Source: Thalassospira povalilytica
GTDB lineage: Bacteria > Pseudomonadota > Alphaproteobacteria > Rhodospirillales > Thalassospiraceae
Direction: 5' to 3'
Assembly (NCBI RefSeq): GCF_002844235.1
Contig: NZ_PGTS01000003.1
Span: 186,001-250,000, forward strand
Length of the DNA: 64,000 bases
Shown here: piece after piece, positions 9,615-19,149 of the stretch
Numbering within the stretch: the stretch's first letter is position 1
Layout: each line of letters starts with the position of its first letter
The notes under the pieces: generated by a model
Database searches by the model: none
What the model saw: the letters and a program-made list of their open reading frames with translations, nothing else
Told to the model about the DNA's origin: nothing
Program-made: the position numbers and the translations under genes

Positions 9615-10454
9615 TCAGAGACTGAAACGATCACCCAGATAAACCCTTCGAACATCATCATTTCTGACGATTTCGTCAGGACCACCTTCCATCAAAACCC
9701 GACCGTCATGCAAGATATATGCCCGGTCAATAATGTCGAGAGTCTCGCGCACATTGTGGTCAGTAATCAAGACCCCAATGCCACGATCTTTCAGATGGCG
9801 GACAAGATCACGGATATCACCCACTGCAATCGGGTCAATCCCGGCAAGTGGTTCATCAAGTAGGACAAAGTTCGGATGTGCTGCCAGGGCCCGGGCGATT
9901 TCGCAACGGCGGCGCTCCCCGCCCGACAGCGCAAGTGCCGGTGTGCGACGCAAATGTTCGATGGCAAATTCGGCCAGAAGATCTTCAAGATTCTGTTCGC
10001 GCTTGATGCGGTCATCTTCGACCACCTCAAGGACCGCCATGATGTTCTGTTCGACCGTCATACCGCGGAAAATCGATGCTTCCTGTGGCAAATAGCCGAT
10101 TCCAAGGCGCGCACGCTGATACATCGGCATTGCCGTGATATCGCGCCCATCAAGGGAAATTGTCCCGCGATCCGATGAAATCAGCCCGGTAATGATATAG
10201 AAACTGGTCGTCTTGCCAGCACCGTTCGGCCCCAGAAGGCCGACAGCCTCGCCGCGCTGAACAGACACAGATACGTCTTTAAGAACCGGGCGCTTCTTGA
10301 AGCTTTTGCCAAGATTATGCGCCACAAGCCCCTTGTTGGTCGTAATCAGCCGCGGACCACCCGCGGTCCCCGCCCCTGAGGATGCTTGTGCACCGGCAGA
10401 CGCGCCTCGCGTCTTTGCGTCATCGGATTTTACGCCCTTGCGCGACCAGAACAA
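9615..10454 (-). CDS. lptB: LPS export ABC transporter ATPase LptB
   Basis: This is the cytoplasmic ATPase that powers LptFG extraction of LPS from the inner membrane. Walker A is GPNGAGKT, the signature is LSGGERRR, Walker B is FVLLDEP and the switch His is in [15 protein letters not shown] start at 10454 is supported by GAGGAAAGG 8 nt upstream and yields 279 aa. That is about 40 residues longer than usual, because of an Ala/Gly/Ser-rich N-terminal extension before [10 protein letters not shown]. Whether the extension is real needs N-terminal evidence. It follows lptA closely. Confidence 0.95.
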   Translation of the reverse strand: MFWSRKGVKSDDAKTRGASAGAQASSGAGTAGGPRLITTNKGLVAHNLGKSFKKRPVLKDVSVSVQRGEAVGLLGPNGAGKTTSFYIITGLISSDRGTISLDGRDITAMPMYQRARLGIGYLPQEASIFRGMTVEQNIMAVLEVVEDDRIKREQNLEDLLAEFAIEHLRRTPALALSGGERRRCEIARALAAHPNFVLLDEPLAGIDPIAVGDIRDLVRHLKDRGIGVLITDHNVRETLDIIDRAYILHDGRVLMEGGPDEIVRNDDVRRVYLGDRFSL

Positions 10455-10469
10455 ATTACCGACCTTTCC

Positions 10470-11348
10470 TCAGTTACCGGTCCCGGCACCGGCCGGGCTT
10501 TTATTTTCATCTTTTTCAGGAACCAGCAGGCCGCGAACCCGGGCCTTGCCGTCACCATTGCCATTTGCCGTCAGACGACTGACACCGGTATTCAGATCAA
10601 CAACCGCGCGATCCCCGTTCAACTGGTTTTCTCCGCGGGTGATCTTAACCGATCCGATCAATGTGGCGATACCTGTTTTCGCATCATAAACGCCCTGATC
10701 GCCCACGACAAAGTCGGTGGATGTGCGAATATTCACATTGCCCTGACCATCAATGCGGCGCAACTCGTTTGCACCGTCCTTGCCCGGTTCAAACCGTGCT
10801 GTCAGCGTATCACCACGCAGGGTTCGGTCCTCGGAGGTTGCAACCGCGTTGCCACGGGCCACTGCAATCCGCTCGGTCTCCCAATATTCAAGGCTGTCAC
10901 GCGCTGTCAGGGTTTCCTTTGGCGTGGTGTATTTAAGGTTATCACCGGTCAGAACCACCACCGCCTGATCGATGTCATAAACTGCCTTGTCGCCGGTGGC
11001 GACATCGGTATCCGATGACAGTTTGACATTGCCGATCGCAATGATGCGGTAAATCTCGCTATTGCCGTCGCGATCACGATACAGCGCTTGAAGCTCATCT
11101 GCATCGACGCGCGATGTCCCGCGCTTGGCCACCGCATTGCCGCGGGCAATCAGGACCTGTTCGTTGCGACGCCATTCAATGCCGTTATCGGATTCGACTT
11201 CAAGACCGCCACTGCCATTTTGCGCCAGGCCCAGCGGATTGGCCTTTGCACTGTTTGGCAGACCCGACAGAGCCAGCACAGCACCACCAAGCATCAGGGC
11301 CGCAACAAGCGTTCCGGTTTTTCGGCTCAGATGCCCCATTGCGATCAT
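10470..11348 (-). CDS. lptA: LPS transport periplasmic protein LptA
   Basis: This OstA/LptA-type beta-jellyroll protein forms the periplasmic bridge for LPS. An N-terminal signal peptide (hydrophobic AALMLGGAVLALSGL, cleavage probably after AKA) precedes repeated LptA strands such as DNGIEWRRNEQVLIARGNA and DRTLRGDTLTARFEP. The length is 292 aa with a low-complexity polar tail. The start ATG overlaps the lptC stop as ATGA, indicating translational coupling; an internal Met at residue 4 is also possible. Confidence 0.93.
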   Translation of the reverse strand: MIAMGHLSRKTGTLVAALMLGGAVLALSGLPNSAKANPLGLAQNGSGGLEVESDNGIEWRRNEQVLIARGNAVAKRGTSRVDADELQALYRDRDGNSEIYRIIAIGNVKLSSDTDVATGDKAVYDIDQAVVVLTGDNLKYTTPKETLTARDSLEYWETERIAVARGNAVATSEDRTLRGDTLTARFEPGKDGANELRRIDGQGNVNIRTSTDFVVGDQGVYDAKTGIATLIGSVKITRGENQLNGDRAVVDLNTGVSRLTANGNGDGKARVRGLLVPEKDENKSPAGAGTGN

Positions 11349-12052
11349 GACTTCCCTTTCAATGCGCTATCGAAAATCACCAGTTTGGACTTCCCGAGAA
11401 ACCGGATCACCGCCCCTTTGTTTTCCAGCTCAAACCCGGAATCGGATTTGATCGTGCCGAACGGCCCCTGGCCATCGACCGGCACCGTCCCGCTTGCAGA
11501 ACCGGAATTCATAGCAATTTCAGCTTCTTCGGTGTGAATTTCAAAGCCGTTATCGTGATACATATTGACCGTACCAACAAGATCGAGCATCCCGTTTTCT
11601 TCGGTATAGAACCCCTCATTGGCGGTAAGCGCGATCCAGGATCCGTCTTGCAGGGTGATGTCAGCCTGCGGCGCATCCAGATAGATATGTTCGTTGCGTT
11701 CCTGGGTTTCCGGGGTTTCGATGGCTTCGCGTGCAGTCACGGTAAAGGGCTGCTTTTTGCCATCCACACCAAAGAAACGCGGGTTGCTCATGGCAACATT
11801 TTCCATCAGATCTTCGGGGGATGTCGAAAACCCAAGGCGGAAGCCGCTATCCTGAACCTGTTCGATCTGCGGCCACAGCACCACAAGCGCCATCAGCGCC
11901 AGTGCAATCATCGGCAGAACGAATTTCAGCATGGTGACAATCATCCGTCGCAACGGATTGATGCGCACCTCGCGGCGACCGGAAGGCAGCCGGTCGCGCG
12001 AAAGGCCTTCGGCCCTTTGCGATGCGACCTTTGGCGTGCCTTCGATACTCAT
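11345..12052 (-). CDS. lptC: LPS export protein LptC
   Basis: This is a bitopic inner-membrane protein that hands LPS from LptBFG to LptA. One membrane segment (MLKFVLPMIALALMALVVLWP, about residues 40-60) is followed by a periplasmic LptC domain (ITLQDGSWIALTANEGFYTEENGMLDLVG). The length of 235 aa is somewhat longer than gamma-proteobacterial LptC, as usual in alphaproteobacteria. It starts 3 nt after the kdsD stop codon and overlaps lptA, so it sits in the middle of one transcription unit. Confidence 0.92.
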   Translation of the reverse strand: MSIEGTPKVASQRAEGLSRDRLPSGRREVRINPLRRMIVTMLKFVLPMIALALMALVVLWPQIEQVQDSGFRLGFSTSPEDLMENVAMSNPRFFGVDGKKQPFTVTAREAIETPETQERNEHIYLDAPQADITLQDGSWIALTANEGFYTEENGMLDLVGTVNMYHDNGFEIHTEEAEIAMNSGSASGTVPVDGQGPFGTIKSDSGFELENKGAVIRFLGKSKLVIFDSALKGKS

Positions 12053-12055
12053 TGC

Positions 12056-13063
12056 TTATGCCACTCCCGAACGCAGAAGATCATGGATATGGACAAGCCC
12101 CACCGGCACCTTGTTTTCATCCAGAACGAACAAGGCGGTGATGCTGCGATCATTCATGATTGCCAGGGCCTCGACCGCCAGCGCATCGGCATGGGTCACC
12201 TTGGGCCCGGCGGTCATGACATCGCCAACCTTCATCGCCACCAGATTGTCAGCCATGTGACGGCGCAAATCGCCATCGGTCACAATCCCGATCAGCGCGC
12301 CATCGTCGCCAAGCACCCCGACACAACCAAAGGAATGGCTGGTCATGGTCACAAGGGCCTCCGACATCAGCGCGTCGCGCGCAATCAGCGGCAGGCTGTC
12401 TGCATCATGCATGACGTCGTGAACATGCAGCAAACGCTGCCCCAGCTTGCCGCCGGGATGGAAAGTACGGAAATCATCGGCGCTAAAGCCGCGGCGCTCC
12501 ATCAAGGTCACCGCCAGCGCATCGGCAAGGGCCAGCATCGCCGTGGTCGAGGTGGTCGGGGCCTGCTTGTTCGGGCAGGCCTCCGGACTTGCCGGCAAAA
12601 CCAGCGGACAGTCCGACTGCTTGGCAAGCGAGCTTTCCGGTTTACGGGTCATGCCGATCAGCGGCACGTTAAAGCGCCGGGTAAAGGCGATGATGTCCGA
12701 CAGTTCCGGGGTTTCGCCGGAATTGGACAGGGCCAGAACCGCATCATCCTTGCCAATCATGCCAAGATCGCCGTGGCTGGCTTCGGCCGGATGGACAAAG
12801 AAGGATGGTGTTCCGGTCGAGGCAAAGGTTGCCGCGATTTTCTTGGCAATATGACCACTTTTGCCCATGCCGGTAATCACCAGACGGCCCTTGAGGCCTT
12901 CGATCAGGTCAATCGCCTTGCAGAAATCACCATTGAGCGAGTCTGCAAGTTCGCGCAGTGCCGTGGCTTCGATATCAAGTACCCGGCGCGCAATCGCAAG
13001 ATCGGCATCAGACGCCGGTGCGGGAGCATTTTTTGAGGTGGGAGCGATAGAGGTCACTGTCAT
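12056..13063 (-). CDS. kdsD: Arabinose-5-phosphate isomerase KdsD/KpsF family
   Basis: This enzyme isomerises ribulose-5-phosphate to arabinose-5-phosphate, the first committed step toward Kdo in LPS. The N-terminal SIS domain contains VITGMGKSGHIAKKIAATFAS and FVHPAEASHGDLGM. Two CBS domains form the C-terminal half (DVMHDAD... GIVTDGDLRRHM... DVMTAGPK). From the ATG at 13063 the protein has 335 aa, matching the family; a longer frame to 13195 adds 44 unrelated residues. It lies in front of lptC, as in many alphaproteobacteria. Confidence 0.93.
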   Translation of the reverse strand: MTVTSIAPTSKNAPAPASDADLAIARRVLDIEATALRELADSLNGDFCKAIDLIEGLKGRLVITGMGKSGHIAKKIAATFASTGTPSFFVHPAEASHGDLGMIGKDDAVLALSNSGETPELSDIIAFTRRFNVPLIGMTRKPESSLAKQSDCPLVLPASPEACPNKQAPTTSTTAMLALADALAVTLMERRGFSADDFRTFHPGGKLGQRLLHVHDVMHDADSLPLIARDALMSEALVTMTSHSFGCVGVLGDDGALIGIVTDGDLRRHMADNLVAMKVGDVMTAGPKVTHADALAVEALAIMNDRSITALFVLDENKVPVGLVHIHDLLRSGVA

Positions 13064-13214
13064 CTGTTTCTTGTTTGCGTTTCCTGCCCGGAGATAAGGC
13101 ACAAGGCCCCTTATGCAAGACCAATGAGCCGAAACTATGAACCTGACAGGTGTAGGGGTCAATTTTATTGAACCCCATACACCGCCATTCTTCACAGGCG
13201 GTTAACCGCAATGA

Positions 13215-13826
13215 TTAATGGGCAAAAATATCGGTTTCTTCCCAACCCGACAGATCAAGCGTCGCACGGGTCGGCAGGAAGTCAAAACAGGCCTGGGCCA
13301 GTTCGGTACGGCCTTCACGGGCCAGACGACGATCAAGCTCTTCCTTGGCCTTGTGCAGATACAGCACATCGGACGCCGCATAATCGATCTGTTCCTTGGT
13401 AAGCTCGGCGGCCCCCCAGTCGGAACTTTGTTGCTGCTTGGAAATCTCGACCCCGACCAGTTCACGCAAAAGGTCTTTAAGACCATGACGGTCGGTATAG
13501 GTGCGGATCAGTTTGGAGGCGATTTTGGTGCAATAGACCGGCGCGCACCGCACACCGAGATATTTGTCCATGACCGCAATGTCGAAACGCCCGAAATGAA
13601 ACAGCTTCAGCACCGACGGATCGGCCAGCAGTTTTTTCAGGTTCGGGGCGCTGTAATCTTCTCCATCGAACTTGACCAGATGGGCATTGCCATCCCCGCT
13701 TGAAAGCTGCACGACACACAGACGGTCGCGGTGCGGGTTCAGCCCCATGGTTTCGCTGTCGATCGCCACCACCTTGCCAAGGTCAAGATCGTCCGGCAGA
13801 TCTCCGAGATGGAGGAAATTGGTCAT
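13215..13826 (-). CDS. Ribonuclease D-like DEDDy 3'-5' exonuclease
   Basis: This short RNase D-type exonuclease (203 aa) lacks the HRDC domains of classical RNase D. Catalytic residues of the DEDDy class are visible: D23 and E25 in AIDSETMG, D82 in HFGRFDIAVM, and Y149/D153 in YAASD. It probably trims small RNAs or tRNA precursors. It lies upstream of kdsD in the same orientation with a 151-nt gap, a common alphaproteobacterial arrangement. Confidence 0.9.
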   Translation of the reverse strand: MTNFLHLGDLPDDLDLGKVVAIDSETMGLNPHRDRLCVVQLSSGDGNAHLVKFDGEDYSAPNLKKLLADPSVLKLFHFGRFDIAVMDKYLGVRCAPVYCTKIASKLIRTYTDRHGLKDLLRELVGVEISKQQQSSDWGAAELTKEQIDYAASDVLYLHKAKEELDRRLAREGRTELAQACFDFLPTRATLDLSGWEETDIFAH

Positions 13827-13972
13827 CGCGGTTCTCCAAATGTCAGAATTTGCCTGTTCTTAACACAGCGAACCGCCGCTCGCATCGCAAAAGTCATGCC
13901 ATTTGTGGGGTTTTTCACGCATTTCCCCCCGTTTTCTGAGCCCGAACAGCGCAAATTCGGCCCAAAACGACA

Positions 13973-14004
13973 ATACCCCAGCACATCAGAAATGTGCTGG
14001 GGTA
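13973..14004 (-). terminator. Terminator hairpin of the tRNA-Leu transcript
   Basis: A perfect 14-bp stem (ATACCCCAGCACAT and its complement, 5-nt loop) starts immediately at the tRNA 3' end on the minus strand. No strong U-run follows, so termination or RNase processing are both possible. Confidence 0.65.
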
Positions 14005-14091
<87 letters not shown>

Positions 14092-14260
14092 ATAGGGGCA
14101 TCTGGTTTTGTTCGGGCGGTGTCCGCCGGAACGGGGCGGAATATACGCGGTCAGCTTAAAGTGTCAACCAACTTTTTGATGGTTTGGTGAAACTAAATCG
14201 CGCAAAGCCGCCTTGGGCCGAAAACACACGGATTTTCCTTGGTTTTCGCGGATTTTAACA

Positions 14261-15454
14261 TCACGCCGAATGGTCGAACAAATAGCCCAGAACACCATTC
14301 AGCCGGTTTCTGCCCTGCTGCGTTGCGCGAAGCCCCGCAGAATCACAGATCAGATCACCCGACGCGATCAGGGTTTCGAGCCGTTCCGAATCCAGCACAT
14401 CACGTGGTGCCTTGCCAATGATCCGATCAAACCGCGATACCGGAATGGTTTCATTAAGCCGAAGGCCCATCATCACCATTTCAAGCAGGCGTTCATCCGC
14501 ATCCAGCACGGTTTCTTCCTGCGTGCCATGGCCATGCTTTTCCACCCGATCCAGCCAGATTTCCGGCGCACGGTGGCGGCGCACCGCCATCGGGATGGTG
14601 CTGCCATCGGGTTGAATCACCGCTTCGCGGCCATGTGCGCCCGGGCCAATGCCCAGATAATCGCCACAGCGCCAGTAAACGAGGTTATGGCGGCTTTCCT
14701 GACCGGGCTTGGCGTGGTTGGAAACCTCATAACAGCGATAGCCGGCCGCTTCGGTTTCTTCCTGGGTGATTTCGTAAAGTTCGGTGGCAAGGTCTTCATC
14801 AGGCACCACCAGTTCGCCGCGCTGATGCAGGGTATAGAACTGCGTGCCCGGCTCGATGGTCAGCTGATAAAGCGAGATATGACCATTGGCGATATCAAGC
14901 CCTTCGCGCAATTCGCGACGCCAGGCATTGGGATCATGTTCCGGACGGGCATAGATCAGATCGAATGAAAAGCGATCAAACACCGTGGTTGCCACATCAA
15001 GGGCGCGCAGCGCCTCCTTGGCGGAATGCACACGGCCCAGGAATTTAAGGTCACGGTCATTGAGCGCCTGGATACCGATCGATACCCGGTTGATGCCATT
15101 GGCCGCAAAGGCCGAAAAACGGTTAATCTCGACCGTGCCCGGATTGGCTTCCAGCGTGATTTCAAGATCGTCCGTAACCTGCCAGAAGGTCTTGATATCG
15201 GCAATCAGTGCGCCCGCGGTTTCCGGATCCATCAGCGACGGCGTGCCACCGCCAAAGAAAACCGACCCGACAACGCGCCCTGGATGACGTGCGGCACCCG
15301 CAGCAAGCTCTGCGCGCAGCGCCTTGCGCCAACGGGCATGATCAACACTGTTCGCGACATGGCTGTTGAAATCGCAATAGGGGCATTTCGACAGACAGAA
15401 CGGCCAGTGGATATAGATGCCAAACGGCACGGTTTCGACAAGGGGTGCGGACAC
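14261..15454 (-). CDS. hemW: Radical SAM heme chaperone HemW
   Basis: HemW is a radical-SAM family protein that binds heme and inserts it into respiratory enzymes; such proteins are often misannotated as coproporphyrinogen oxidase (HemN). The [4Fe-4S] motif is CLSKCPYC (C20, C24, C27), preceded by GIYIHWPF. FFGGGTPSLM is the SAM-contacting glycine motif, and a HemN C-terminal domain follows. The length is 397 aa. The GTG start at 15454 has AAGAG upstream. It follows rdgB in a probable rph-rdgB-hemW unit. The extra Cys that separates HemN from HemW was not seen. Confidence 0.92.
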   Translation of the reverse strand: MSAPLVETVPFGIYIHWPFCLSKCPYCDFNSHVANSVDHARWRKALRAELAAGAARHPGRVVGSVFFGGGTPSLMDPETAGALIADIKTFWQVTDDLEITLEANPGTVEINRFSAFAANGINRVSIGIQALNDRDLKFLGRVHSAKEALRALDVATTVFDRFSFDLIYARPEHDPNAWRRELREGLDIANGHISLYQLTIEPGTQFYTLHQRGELVVPDEDLATELYEITQEETEAAGYRCYEVSNHAKPGQESRHNLVYWRCGDYLGIGPGAHGREAVIQPDGSTIPMAVRRHRAPEIWLDRVEKHGHGTQEETVLDADERLLEMVMMGLRLNETIPVSRFDRIIGKAPRDVLDSERLETLIASGDLICDSAGLRATQQGRNRLNGVLGYLFDHSA

Positions 15455-15566
15455 GCGGAACTCTTTTTAAATGCGGGAAGCAGGGCCATAAACTAACACG
15501 CACCGCCGATCCTGACATCAGCGATGCGTGCATATGTTCAATGCAGGGTTCGGGCCTGTGAAAGGC

Positions 15567-16163
15567 TTATTCGAAGCAGGCCTTGACCAGTTGGGCAAAG
15601 GCATCGGCACGGTGGCTCATTTCATGCTTTTTGGCCGGGTCCATTTCGCCAAAGGTTTCGTCATATCCCTTGGGCTGAAAGATCGGGTCATAGCCAAATC
15701 CGTGACGACCGCGCTTCGGCCAGACGATTTCGCCATCGATCTTGCCTTCGAAATTCTCGACATGCCCATCGGGCCATGCCAGTGACAATGCACAGATAAA
15801 GGACGCCCGGCGATCCGGGTGGTTGCCGATCCCGTTCTGGACCTTTTCCATCGCCATGTCGAAATCCTTGTCCGGACCGGCCCAGCGCGCCGAATAGATC
15901 CCCGGTGCACCATCAAGGGCGGAAACCGCAAGGCCGCTGTCATCGGCCAGTGCCGGAAGATTGGCCCCCTTTGCCGCGGCCATCGATTTCAGCTGCGCAT
16001 TGCCGATAAAGGTCTTTTCGGTTTCTTCTGGCTCTGGCAAATCAAGTTCGCCAGCTGAAAATACCTCGATCCCGAACGGGGCCAGCAATTCGCCAATTTC
16101 CTTGATCTTGCCTTTGTTATGGCTGGCAATCACCAGTTTCTTTTCCGTAAAACGACGCGCCAT
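15567..16163 (-). CDS. rdgB: Non-canonical purine NTP pyrophosphatase (ITPase)
   Basis: The enzyme hydrolyses dITP/XTP to the monophosphate and pyrophosphate, keeping deaminated purines out of DNA and RNA. The substrate-binding start [39 protein letters not shown] (Mg2+ and catalytic Asp) and GFGYDPIF are all present. The start at ATG 16163 gives 198 aa, the usual length; the longer frame from 16226 lacks conserved sequence. It is downstream of rph in the same orientation. Confidence 0.95.
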   Translation of the reverse strand: MARRFTEKKLVIASHNKGKIKEIGELLAPFGIEVFSAGELDLPEPEETEKTFIGNAQLKSMAAAKGANLPALADDSGLAVSALDGAPGIYSARWAGPDKDFDMAMEKVQNGIGNHPDRRASFICALSLAWPDGHVENFEGKIDGEIVWPKRGRHGFGYDPIFQPKGYDETFGEMDPAKKHEMSHRADAFAQLVKACFE

Positions 16164-16240
16164 TTTTCTGCCTGAGATGCGATAAGGGTCAGATGTGAAA
16201 AGCGGCAGGTGGGATGCCTGCCGCAAACTGCAATTCCAGC

Positions 16241-16957
16241 TTAAAGACCAAGGGCCTCGCGCTGTTTGGCAAACAGCTCTTTGCAGCCTTTTTCCGCCAG
16301 CGCGAACATCTTGTCGTAAGAGTCGCGATCAAACGGCACGTCTTCGGCAGTTGCCTGCACCTCGACGATGCCACCATTGCCCGCCAGCACAAAGTTGGCA
16401 TCTGCACCCGCATTGCTGTCTTCGGCGTAATCCAGATCAAGAACGGCCTCGCCTTCATAAATACCGCATGAAATGGCAGCAACCGGCTGGGTCAGCGGGA
16501 TTTCCTTGATCAGGCCAAGGCGGCGCACGCCCTGAAATGCCAGATGGGCCGCGACATAGGCACCGGTGATCGATGCGGTACGCGTACCGCCATCAGCCTG
16601 GATGACATCACAATCCAGACGCATCTGCATTTCGCCCATGGCTTTCATATCGGCCACAGCACGGATCGAACGACCGATCAGGCGCTGAATTTCCTGGGTA
16701 CGGCCCGACTGGCCGCCACGCGCGGCTTCACGCTGCATGCGCGAATCGGTGGCACGCGGCAGCATGCCGTATTCTGCGGTGATCCAGCCTTTGCCGGAAT
16801 TGCGCATCCAGCCAGGCACCTTGTCTTCGACCGTGGCGGTACAAATAACGTGGGTGTCGCCGAATTTGATCAGGCAGGACCCTTCGGCATATTTCGAAAC
16901 ACCGGTTTCAATGGTTACGTCACGAAGCTGATCGGGGGTACGGCCGGATGGGCGCAT
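16241..16957 (-). CDS. rph: Ribonuclease PH
   Basis: This phosphorolytic 3'-5' exoribonuclease trims tRNA 3' ends. The sequence begins [17 protein letters not shown], with the phosphate-binding [24 protein letters not shown] and [19 protein letters not shown] motifs intact. From the ATG at 16957 (AGAGG 10 nt upstream) it is 238 aa, the typical size. It is divergent from hrcA across a 302-nt gap, the classic rph/hrcA arrangement. Confidence 0.97.
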   Translation of the reverse strand: MRPSGRTPDQLRDVTIETGVSKYAEGSCLIKFGDTHVICTATVEDKVPGWMRNSGKGWITAEYGMLPRATDSRMQREAARGGQSGRTQEIQRLIGRSIRAVADMKAMGEMQMRLDCDVIQADGGTRTASITGAYVAAHLAFQGVRRLGLIKEIPLTQPVAAISCGIYEGEAVLDLDYAEDSNAGADANFVLAGNGGIVEVQATAEDVPFDRDSYDKMFALAEKGCKELFAKQREALGL

Positions 16958-17259
16958 GAGTGGGAACCTCTTGTTTGTAAGGTCAGGCCCTTGTGACAAA
17001 GCAACAAAGGCGAACTGTCTGAAAATTTGGCCCAAAGTACGGTGCCACCCGCCAAAGGTCCAGCAGTTTCCCCGTCAAAATTGCGTCCGATTCGCACATC
17101 AATGACCCGGTCGGCAAACAACGTTTTCAAACCAAGGGCTTGAAGCAATGCAGCTTTCACCATGTGCGGCCCCGCGGTGTGATTGACGCCATCGCCTTGC
17201 CTGACTAAATTCTCAAAAGCATTGAGACAGCTTTGTCTGAACCGGTTGGCACAGAACAA
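16958..17259. other. Divergent rph-hrcA promoter region
   Basis: About 300 bp without a gene. It should contain both divergent promoters. A sigma-70-like hrcA promoter and a short inverted repeat are recorded separately; no CIRCE element is visible. Confidence 0.6.
17183..17227 (+). promoter_or_regulatory. Candidate hrcA promoter with adjoining inverted repeat
   Basis: A -35 element TTGACG (17183-17188), 17-nt spacer and -10 element TAAATT (17206-17211) precede hrcA. The perfect repeat TCTCAA-N5-TTGAGA (17211-17227) sits on the expected transcription start, a plausible operator position. It does not match CIRCE. Confidence 0.45.
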
Positions 17260-18318
17260 ATGGCGCATTTTGACGATACATTGCTGGGCGATATGAATGC
17301 GCGGTCACGTGAAGTGTTCCGCCAGATTGTCGATGCCTATGTCGAAACCGGCGAACCGATCGGGTCGCGGTCCATTGCCCGGCGCATGTCCGAAAATCTT
17401 TCGGCTGCAACCATTCGCAACGTCATGTCCGATCTTGAAGACATGGGTCTTCTGGTTGCACCGCATGTTTCAGCCGGCCGCCTTCCCAGTGAAAAGGGGT
17501 TGCGGCTGTTTGTGAATGCCTTGATGGAAGTCGGCGATCTTCCCAATGCTGAACGCGACCAGTTGACCAAGAATTGCGAACAGGCGGGCTATTCGCTTGA
17601 TCAGATGCTGGGCGAGGCCACCACAATGCTATCCGGCCTGTCACGCTGCGCAGGCCTTGTGGTTGCACCGAAAACCGATGGCATCCGGCTTAAACAGATT
17701 GAATTTGTCGCGCTTTCGCCCGGAAAAGTGCTTGCGGTTCTGGTGTCGCAGAACGGCACGGTTGAAAACCGAATCCTGGATGTACCGGTCGATTTGCCCG
17801 CCTCGGCATTGACAGAGGCGGCGAATTATCTAAATACCCGGTTGGCTGGAAAGACACTTGATGATGCAAGAGTACTGATCACAAAGGAACGTGATCAGCT
17901 CAAGCAGGAGCTTGATGATCTTTCGGCCAATCTGATTGATGCGGGCCTTGCGACATGGGCCGGCGGGGTCAAGGGATCGTCTCTGATCGTTAAGGGACAG
18001 TCACAGCTGCTTGAAAATATCGATACGATAGAACAGCTTGAGACCGTTCGCCGCCTGTTTAACGTGCTTGAGGCCCGTGATCAGATGATTGAATTGCTCG
18101 ATGTGACGACGGATGCCCAGGGCGTTCAGATTTTCATCGGGTCGGAAAATAAACTGTTTGGCGGATCGGGTCTGTCGATGGTGATTTCGCCCTATCAGAA
18201 TGCAGAAGGCAGCATTGTGGGCGCAATCGGGGTTGTCGGACCGACCCGGATCAATTATGCCCGGATCATTCCGCTGGTCGATTATACCGCCAAGCTGGTC
18301 GGTCGACTGATTGGATAA
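17260..18318 (+). CDS. hrcA: Heat-inducible transcription repressor HrcA
   Basis: HrcA represses groESL/dnaK-type heat-shock genes by binding CIRCE. The N-terminal winged helix (LNARSREVFRQIVDAYVETGEPIGSRSIA-like; ATIRNVMSDLEDMGLL) is followed by the GAF-like and dimerisation parts and ends VDYTAKLVGRLI. The ATG at 17260 gives 352 aa. A TTG at 17233, preceded by GAGA, would add 9 residues, and neither start has a strong ribosome binding site. It lies directly upstream of grpE, as is standard. Confidence 0.95.
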   Translation: MAHFDDTLLGDMNARSREVFRQIVDAYVETGEPIGSRSIARRMSENLSAATIRNVMSDLEDMGLLVAPHVSAGRLPSEKGLRLFVNALMEVGDLPNAERDQLTKNCEQAGYSLDQMLGEATTMLSGLSRCAGLVVAPKTDGIRLKQIEFVALSPGKVLAVLVSQNGTVENRILDVPVDLPASALTEAANYLNTRLAGKTLDDARVLITKERDQLKQELDDLSANLIDAGLATWAGGVKGSSLIVKGQSQLLENIDTIEQLETVRRLFNVLEARDQMIELLDVTTDAQGVQIFIGSENKLFGGSGLSMVISPYQNAEGSIVGAIGVVGPTRINYARIIPLVDYTAKLVGRLIG

Positions 18319-18369
18319 ATCGCGGCGCTGCGTGTCAGGCCGCACAACGTGAAAGTAGTAAGGTTAGCC

Positions 18370-19014
18370 ATGTCGGAAACCGCAAAAAACAATCCGGAAG
18401 ATCTGCAGGATGTAAATGCCGCAGAGGAAACCGCAGCTGAAGACGTCGCAGCAGAGGCGACCGAGGCAGAAAGCGAAGAAGTTGTTATCGAAGATCCGGT
18501 CGCAGCCCTCGAAGCCGAAGTCGCAGAACTGAAAGACCGTCTGTTGCGTCAGGCCGCCGAGGTGGAAAATACCCGCCGTCGTGCAAAAAAAGACGTCGAG
18601 GATGCCGGCAACTACGCCATCACGAAATTTGCCCGTGACCTTCTGGATGTGGGCGACAACCTGCGCCGCGCACTCGAAGCAGCCGGTGATACCTCCGATG
18701 CTGACCCGGCGATGAAAACGCTGGTTGACGGTGTCGAGATGACCGAAAAGGCGCTACTCAAGGCGATGGAACAGAACGGTATCGAAAAGCTTGAACCGCT
18801 TGGTGAAAAGCTTGATCCGAACAAACATCAGGCCGTGTTTGAAATGCCGAACCCGGAATATCCGGACGGTCATGTCGCACAGGTCATGCAGGCCGGTTAC
18901 GTGCTTAAAGGCCGCTTGCTGCGCCCGGCAATGGTCGGTGTGACCAAAAATCCGGCCGGCGAAGCCCCGGCCAAGGAAGACGGCCCGGGCAGCAATGTCG
19001 ATACTTCGGCCTGA
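18370..19014 (+). CDS. grpE: Nucleotide exchange factor GrpE
   Basis: GrpE releases ADP from DnaK. An acidic disordered N-terminus (residues about 1-50) leads into a long coiled coil ([21 protein letters not shown]) and the C-terminal beta domain ([39 protein letters not shown]). The start ATG at 18370 has AAGG 7 nt upstream; 214 aa. It is 51 nt downstream of hrcA and probably co-transcribed. The usual partner dnaK is not in this stretch. Confidence 0.97.
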   Translation: MSETAKNNPEDLQDVNAAEETAAEDVAAEATEAESEEVVIEDPVAALEAEVAELKDRLLRQAAEVENTRRRAKKDVEDAGNYAITKFARDLLDVGDNLRRALEAAGDTSDADPAMKTLVDGVEMTEKALLKAMEQNGIEKLEPLGEKLDPNKHQAVFEMPNPEYPDGHVAQVMQAGYVLKGRLLRPAMVGVTKNPAGEAPAKEDGPGSNVDTSA

Positions 19015-19063
19015 TCGCCACAATATTCAGATAAACCGGTTTTAGCGGATCGGGTTTAGCAAC

Positions 19064-19098
19064 CACCCCTGCCAGACATACTTGGCGGGGGTGTTTTG
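19064..19098 (+). terminator. Intrinsic terminator after grpE
   Basis: The stem CACCCCTGCCA/TGGCGGGGGTG (one G-T pair) is followed by TTTTGTTTG, about 50 nt after the grpE stop. Confidence 0.8.
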
Positions 19099-19149
19099 TT
19101 TGCATTAGGCTGTCGGGCAGAAGTCCCCTGCGAATCAAGGATCACTAAG

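Noticed and set aside
11534..13036. A 500-codon plus-strand frame antisense to lptC and kdsD
   Set aside because: It is rich in His/Gln/Arg with no domain pattern; a shadow of two clear genes.
16958..17259. A CIRCE element for HrcA
   Set aside because: TTAGCACTC-N9-GAGTGCTAA is not present; the repeat seen is different.
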